Shown: in pieces, positions 5,889 to 8,505 of the stretch
Layout: the number at the start of each line of letters is the position of its first letter
Position numbering within the stretch: the first letter of the stretch is position 1
NCBI GenBank assembly: GCA_947374705.1
Contig: CANCDA010000104.1
Span: 1-8,505 of the forward strand
Source: Comamonadaceae bacterium
GTDB lineage: Bacteria; Pseudomonadota; Gammaproteobacteria; Burkholderiales; Burkholderiaceae_C
Length of the DNA: 8,505 nt
Direction of reading: 5' to 3'
Position numbers and translations under genes: made by a program
The notes under the pieces: model-generated
Database searches by the model: none
Seen by the model: only the letters and a program-made list of their open reading frames with translations
Told to the model about the DNA's origin: nothing

Positions 5889-7010
5889 GTGAGCCTGCTG
5901 TTTTCCCCCTATCTTTTGCCCTCTCCCAAGGGCGGCCTGACGCTTGCCAACCGCATCGTCATCGCCCCCATGTGCCAATACTCGGCGCGTAACGGCGAAG
6001 CCACCGACTGGCATCTGGCGCACTGGACCAGCCTGCTCAACAGCGGCGCGGGCCTGCTGACGATTGAGGCCACGGCCATCAGTTCGGAAGGCCGCATCAC
6101 GCCCGATTGCCTGGGCCTGTGGGACGAGCGCACCGAGCATGCCCTGGGCGATACGCTGGCACGCGCGCGGGCACTCGCCCCCGCCATGCCGGTGTGCATC
6201 CAGCTCTCGCACGCCGGGCGCAAGGCCTCCAGCGCCACGCCCTGGCACGGCGGGCAATTGTTGGCGCTGGATCAGGGCGGCTGGCCCACGCTGGCCCCCT
6301 CAGACGTGCCGCAATTGCCCACCGAGCGCCCACCCGCTGCGCTGACGCTGGCACAAATGGCACAGGTAAAGGCCGATTTCGTCGCCGCCGCCCAACGCGC
6401 CCAACGCATCGGCATTGACGCCATCGAGCTGCACGCCGCACACGGCTATTTGCTGCACCAGTTTTTATCGCCCATCGCCAACCAGCGCACAGACGCGTAT
6501 GGCGGCTCGACCGAGAACCGCATGCGCTTCCCACTCGAAGTGTTTGTCGCCGTGCGCCAAGTATTTGACGGCCCAGTGGGCCTGCGCGTGTCCGCCACCG
6601 ACTGGGTGGAAGGAGCCTGGGACTTGGCCCAAACCGAAACCTTTGCCTTGCAACTCAAGGCCCTGGGCTGCGACTTCATCCACATCTCGACCGCCGGGGT
6701 CTCGCCCTTGCAAAAGATCCCGGTCGGCCCGGCCTACCAAGTGCCATTTGCACGCGAGGTGCGCAAGGCCTCGGGCCTCACCACCACCGCCGTCGGCCTG
6801 ATCACCGAGCCACAGCAAGCCGAAGACATCTTGCAAGCCGGTGACGCCGACCTGATCGCCCTGGCCCGCGCCCTGCTCTACCGCCCCCGCTGGCCCTGGG
6901 AAGCCGCTGCCGCACTCAAAGGCACAGTCACCGCCAGCGCGCCTTATTGGCGCTGTTTGCCGCGTGAGGTGCAGGCGATTTTTGGGGATATTCGGATTGG
7001 GCAGCGCTGA
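5889..7010 (+). CDS. NADH:flavin oxidoreductase, YqjM/XenA-type old yellow enzyme
   Basis: A 373-residue FMN-dependent TIM-barrel ene-reductase, normal family length. The YqjM-class active site is fully visible: C29 and Y31 in APMCQYSA (class-specific cysteine with tyrosine two later), H182 and H185 in IELHAAHGYLLHQF, and Y187. SHAGRKAS (107-114) and QRTDAYGGSTENR (199-211) are class signatures, and AVGLITEPQQAEDIL with DLIALARALL form the phosphate-binding end of the barrel. Such enzymes reduce activated C=C bonds of enones or nitro compounds with NAD(P)H; the physiological substrate is often unknown. The start is GTG, chosen because SLLFSPYLL is the family N-terminus; TGAAAG lies just upstream as a weak ribosome binding site. 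It is transcribed alone, convergent with hicB 39 bases away. Confidence 0.93.
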   Translation: MSLLFSPYLLPSPKGGLTLANRIVIAPMCQYSARNGEATDWHLAHWTSLLNSGAGLLTIEATAISSEGRITPDCLGLWDERTEHALGDTLARARALAPAMPVCIQLSHAGRKASSATPWHGGQLLALDQGGWPTLAPSDVPQLPTERPPAALTLAQMAQVKADFVAAAQRAQRIGIDAIELHAAHGYLLHQFLSPIANQRTDAYGGSTENRMRFPLEVFVAVRQVFDGPVGLRVSATDWVEGAWDLAQTETFALQLKALGCDFIHISTAGVSPLQKIPVGPAYQVPFAREVRKASGLTTTAVGLITEPQQAEDILQAGDADLIALARALLYRPRWPWEAAAALKGTVTASAPYWRCLPREVQAIFGDIRIGQR

Positions 7011-7049
7011 GCGGCCAGTCGGCAACTCTTGCGGGAACTTGCATCCAAC

Positions 7050-7379
7050 TCAAGCAAAGTCTGCCTGCAGAGCCTCTTGCGCCAGGGCATTGATGCTTTT
7101 ACCCCTTGCTTGAGCCGCAATGGCGAGTTTTTCGTGCAACTGCGGGGAAATCCGAAGGTTGAATTTGCCCGAAAAATGACGCTTGGGTTCAATGCCTTTT
7201 TCTGCACAGGTTTCAAGAAAAACATCGAGAGAGCGCTTGAACTCTGCACGAAGCTCCTTCGGATTCTTTCCGTAAAAATCTGCGCCACCGTTGAGGCCCA
7301 GAATTTCCCCCCTGAACATGTCAAGATCAGGGTCAAACTCAATCCTTGCTTGATAGCCGTTAACAGTCATTACGTTCAT
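7050..7379 (-). CDS. hicB: HicB-family type II antitoxin (orphaned)
   Basis: A 109-residue protein with two parts. The N-terminal partial RNase-H-like HicB fold contains YQARIEFDPDLDMFRGEILG and GGADFYGKNPKELRAEFKRSL. The C-terminal ribbon-helix-helix-type segment (about 72-104), GKFNLRISPQLHEKLAI followed by GKSINALAQEAL, is expected to bind the hicAB operator. Length and domains are complete. The ATG overlaps the hicA stop (ATGA), with GGAG at 7387-7390 seven bases upstream on this strand; ATG four codons later is an alternative start. In an active locus HicB binds and neutralises the HicA mRNA-cleaving toxin and represses the operon. Here hicA is broken, so HicB has no partner in this window. 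It could persist neutrally, act as a stand-alone repressor, or counter a HicA encoded elsewhere. Confidence 0.9.
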   Translation of the reverse strand: MNVMTVNGYQARIEFDPDLDMFRGEILGLNGGADFYGKNPKELRAEFKRSLDVFLETCAEKGIEPKRHFSGKFNLRISPQLHEKLAIAAQARGKSINALAQEALQADFA

Positions 7380-7550
7380 GGTTCAACTCCGTGTTGTTCA
7401 AGCCATTTGCGGATAGATACCACCGCGCCCTTGTCCGTGTCAGGTGATGGATGTGGACGGTGAAAGACCCTCAACATCGCGCCACTGGACATTAGCGCTC
7501 GTTGGACGCGAAAAAATCAATTCAACAATTCGCTGCTGCCGTCGTTTCAT
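7376..7550 (-). pseudogene. hicA: hicA toxin remnant, internal deletion with frameshift
   Basis: Two reading frames together give both ends of the longer HicA toxin variant (about 85 residues). From the ATG at 7550 the frame reads MKRRQQRIVELIFSRP, then NVQWRDVE, matching the family start (…K..IF.RP....I.W.D.E). That frame then diverges and stops. From about 7471 another frame reads RVFHRPHPSPDTDKGAV, then SIRKWLEQHGVEP, the family C-terminus, and its TGA overlaps the hicB ATG. Roughly 25-30 central codons are missing and the join (about 7469-7475) shifts the frame, so no toxin can be made. The hicA-hicB order and four-base overlap are the normal arrangement, showing this was once an intact module. 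A GGTACC dyad lies just upstream. Confidence 0.82.
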
Positions 7551-7559
7551 TGGGTGAAT

Positions 7560-7578
7560 GGTACCAGTTTCAGGTACC
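7560..7578. promoter_or_regulatory. Candidate HicB operator: GGTACC-N7-GGTACC dyad
   Basis: Two copies of the self-complementary hexamer GGTACC (7560-7565 and 7573-7578), separated by seven bases, lie 10-28 bases upstream of the hicA start. HicB antitoxins bind palindromes near the promoter of their operon, so position and symmetry fit an operator. A weak promoter could overlap it (TTGCAT, 17 bases, TACCAT on the minus strand), though that would leave almost no leader. The assignment is inferred from position and symmetry only. Confidence 0.4.
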
Positions 7579-7604
7579 GAATGCAACGCTGGCCCGCGCT
7601 AACT

Positions 7605-8006
7605 TCAACCCTTCTTGTCCTCATGCGTCACAAACCCGATAGACCGCTTGGGCGGTGACGATGGTACTGCCAGCAGCTCGGCCATCGAGTCCACCAGCTC
7701 GGCAATATTGCGCTCATGCACCGACACTTTGCGCTCCAGAGTGTTGACCTTGTTGGCGAACTCTTGCTCATTAAGCTGGAACATGAAGCCAGCAGGGAAG
7801 CGGTTCAAATTCCGGTTGACCTGCTGGTTAAACCGCTTGGTGGTCTTACCGTAAAAAGCGGCCAAGTCAGTATCAAGCACCACCCGCTGTCCCCGGATCA
7901 GGTGAATGCGCTGGGCGATCTCGCCGTTAGTCTGATATTTGTTCGATGGTCCCCTTTCGAAACCAGGGGAATTGATCGAAGGGCACAAGCAGCTCCTCGT
8001 CGGCAA
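7605..8006 (-). pseudogene. ORF6N-domain protein, central deletion and lost native start
   Basis: The ORF6N domain, a DNA-binding module of phage and mobile-element proteins, is clear from residue 28 of this reading: EIAQRIHLIRGQRVVLDTDL, then FYGKTTKRFNQQV and RFPAGFMFQLNEQEF. Directly after that, residue 87 onward reads KVNTLERKVSVHERNIAEL and ends PPKRSIGFV, the typical distal coiled segment and C-terminus. The middle of such proteins (the T-S-x-x-G-G-R/AFTEHG/VYVVRAF region, about 65-70 residues) is absent; the join near 7749-7754 stays in frame. Residues 1-27 have no ORF6N similarity because they are the DUF2442 gene read in another frame, so the ATG at 8006 is probably not the original start. 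The fragment may still be translated but lacks most of the fold between DNA-binding module and tail. Confidence 0.78.
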
Positions 8007-8073
8007 GCAAAAGCCAAAACCCGTGCTTCGAAATGTGGGTAACTTCAGCCGCCAAAATGGTGGGGCCAGGCAT
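7927..8073 (-). pseudogene. DUF2442 protein, C-terminal half lost
   Basis: A 48-codon reading whose sequence is a clean DUF2442 N-terminus: ILAAEVTHISKHGFWLLL, DEELLVPFDQFPWFRKGTI. The family is about 80-90 residues and normally continues after T-I-E-Q-I with a strand and an L-x-W-P-x-L-D-x-D-L segment. Here homology ends at about 7935 and the next codons run into ORF6N sequence in another frame, meeting TAA at 7927-7929. The ATG has a good ribosome binding site, GGAG at 8081-8084 seven bases upstream on this strand. The start lies inside the end of the DUF4160 remnant, the usual arrangement for these two families, which often travel together and have been suggested to act as a module; their biochemical role is not known to me. 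Confidence 0.78.
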
Positions 8074-8203
8074 CTTGGATCTCCTTCAAGTGGGCATTCA
8101 CAACGGTTTGCGCGCGAGCAACATGCACATGAATGCGCGTCTCCTCCCGTGAAAAAAAGAAGAGACGAAATTGACCGTCACGAACAACCGACTGCTCGCC
8201 CAC
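8045..8203 (-). pseudogene. DUF4160 protein, internally deleted remnant
   Basis: A 52-codon reading from GTG at 8203 gives VVRDGQFRLFFFSREETRI and HVHVA, the DUF4160 N-terminus with its F-F-F-S and H-V-H-V signature. It then jumps to AQTVVNAHLKEIQDAW and a terminal HHFGG, the family C-terminus. About 35-40 central residues, including the usual G-E-A-K-F-W-L strand, are missing, with the join near 8108-8122 in frame. Family members are typically 80-100 residues. It begins one base after the glmS stop, an unusually tight junction between a housekeeping and an accessory gene; GGAG in the last glmS codons could serve as ribosome binding site. It overlaps the DUF2442 start by 29 bases. Translation is possible but the fold should be incomplete. 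The exact native start is uncertain. Confidence 0.72.
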
Positions 8204-8204
8204 C

Positions 8205-8505
8205 TCACTCCACCGTCACACTCTTCGCCAAATTACGCGGCTTGTCCACATCGGTGCCCCGCGCGCAGGCCGTGTGATAGGCCAGCAGTTGCAGGGGCAC
8301 GACGTGTAGCAGGGGTGACAGGGCACCGTAGTGCTCGGGCATGCGGATGACGTGCAGGCCTTCGCCGCTCTCGATGCGGCTGTCGGCATCGGCCAGCACG
8401 TAGAGCACGCCGCCGCGCGCGCGCACTTCGTGCAGGTTGCTTTTGAGCTTTTCCAGCAGGGCGTCATTGGGCGCGACGGTGACGACCGGCATGGCGCTGG
8501 TCACC
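8205..8505 (-). CDS. glmS: Glutamine-fructose-6-phosphate aminotransferase, C-terminal part
   Basis: The last 99 codons of GlmS, which makes glucosamine-6-phosphate from fructose-6-phosphate and glutamine, the first step of UDP-GlcNAc, peptidoglycan and LPS synthesis in the cytosol. The segment is the end of the second SIS domain: VAPNDALLEKLKSNLHEVRA, then VVPLQLLAYHTA, and the invariant tail DVDKPRNLAKSVTVE. The C-terminal DKPRNLAKSVTVE is one of the most conserved protein ends in bacteria and makes the identification secure. The gene continues beyond the right edge. It shows no sign of damage, in contrast to the accessory remnants that begin immediately after its TGA. Confidence 0.97.
   Translation of the reverse strand, partial: VTSAMPVVTVAPNDALLEKLKSNLHEVRARGGVLYVLADADSRIESGEGLHVIRMPEHYGALSPLLHVVPLQLLAYHTACARGTDVDKPRNLAKSVTVE

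Noticed and set aside
7501..7526. GTTGGAC and ATTCAAC, which match integron attC core patterns (GTTRRRY and RYYYAAC)
   Set aside because: The pair is in the wrong order and spacing for one attC site, no partner cores form an imperfect palindrome, and the stretch is explained as the start of the hicA remnant.
7376..7550. hicA break as a simple one-base sequencing error
   Set aside because: Correcting one base would join the frames but still leave about 25-30 family residues missing, so a true deletion (or a larger assembly loss) is needed.
1..8505. CRISPR array, tRNA, rRNA or complete insertion sequence
   Set aside because: No regularly spaced repeats, cloverleaf, ribosomal sequence or transposase motifs were seen on either strand.

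Overview
The window is GC-rich, densely coded DNA that looks like a Burkholderiales chromosome, most likely Comamonadaceae. Three things point there: the oxyR-ubiA gene pair, the protein family variants present (UbiA, OxyR with Cys199/Cys208, a YqjM-type old yellow enzyme), and two short dispersed-repeat sequences that I recognise from memory as common in that family. No RNA genes, CRISPR array or complete insertion sequence is visible.

Positions 1-2309 (+ strand) are a small catabolic-type cluster. It holds the last codons of an upstream gene, a 3-hydroxyisobutyrate-dehydrogenase-family oxidoreductase, an amidohydrolase reduced to its two ends by an internal in-frame deletion, and a D-2-hydroxyacid dehydrogenase whose GTG start overlaps the amidohydrolase stop. 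Positions 2354-3310 are accessory debris: a DUF1016 (YhcG-type) nuclease gene cut off inside its nuclease core, directly abutting a reversed fragment of an XRE regulator, then a possible scrap of a Bug/TctC-type binding protein.

Positions 3311-5787 (- strand) are conserved core genes: a secreted protein of unknown function with a secretin-like segment, the peroxide sensor oxyR, and ubiA for ubiquinone synthesis, 10 bases after oxyR. A divergent intergenic region at 5788-5888 separates these from a + strand flavin-dependent ene-reductase (5889-7010).

Positions 7050-8505 (- strand, read right to left) start with the 3' end of glmS. Four degraded accessory genes follow: DUF4160 with its middle missing, DUF2442 missing its C-terminal half and fused into an ORF6N gene, the ORF6N gene itself with its middle missing, and hicA with its middle missing and a frameshift. 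The array ends in an intact hicB antitoxin. The main result of this reading is that the accessory genes repeatedly keep both termini but lose the centre, while every housekeeping gene looks intact. This suggests repeated short-deletion decay, or a sequence-quality problem limited to accessory loci, and it leaves hicB without a functional toxin.
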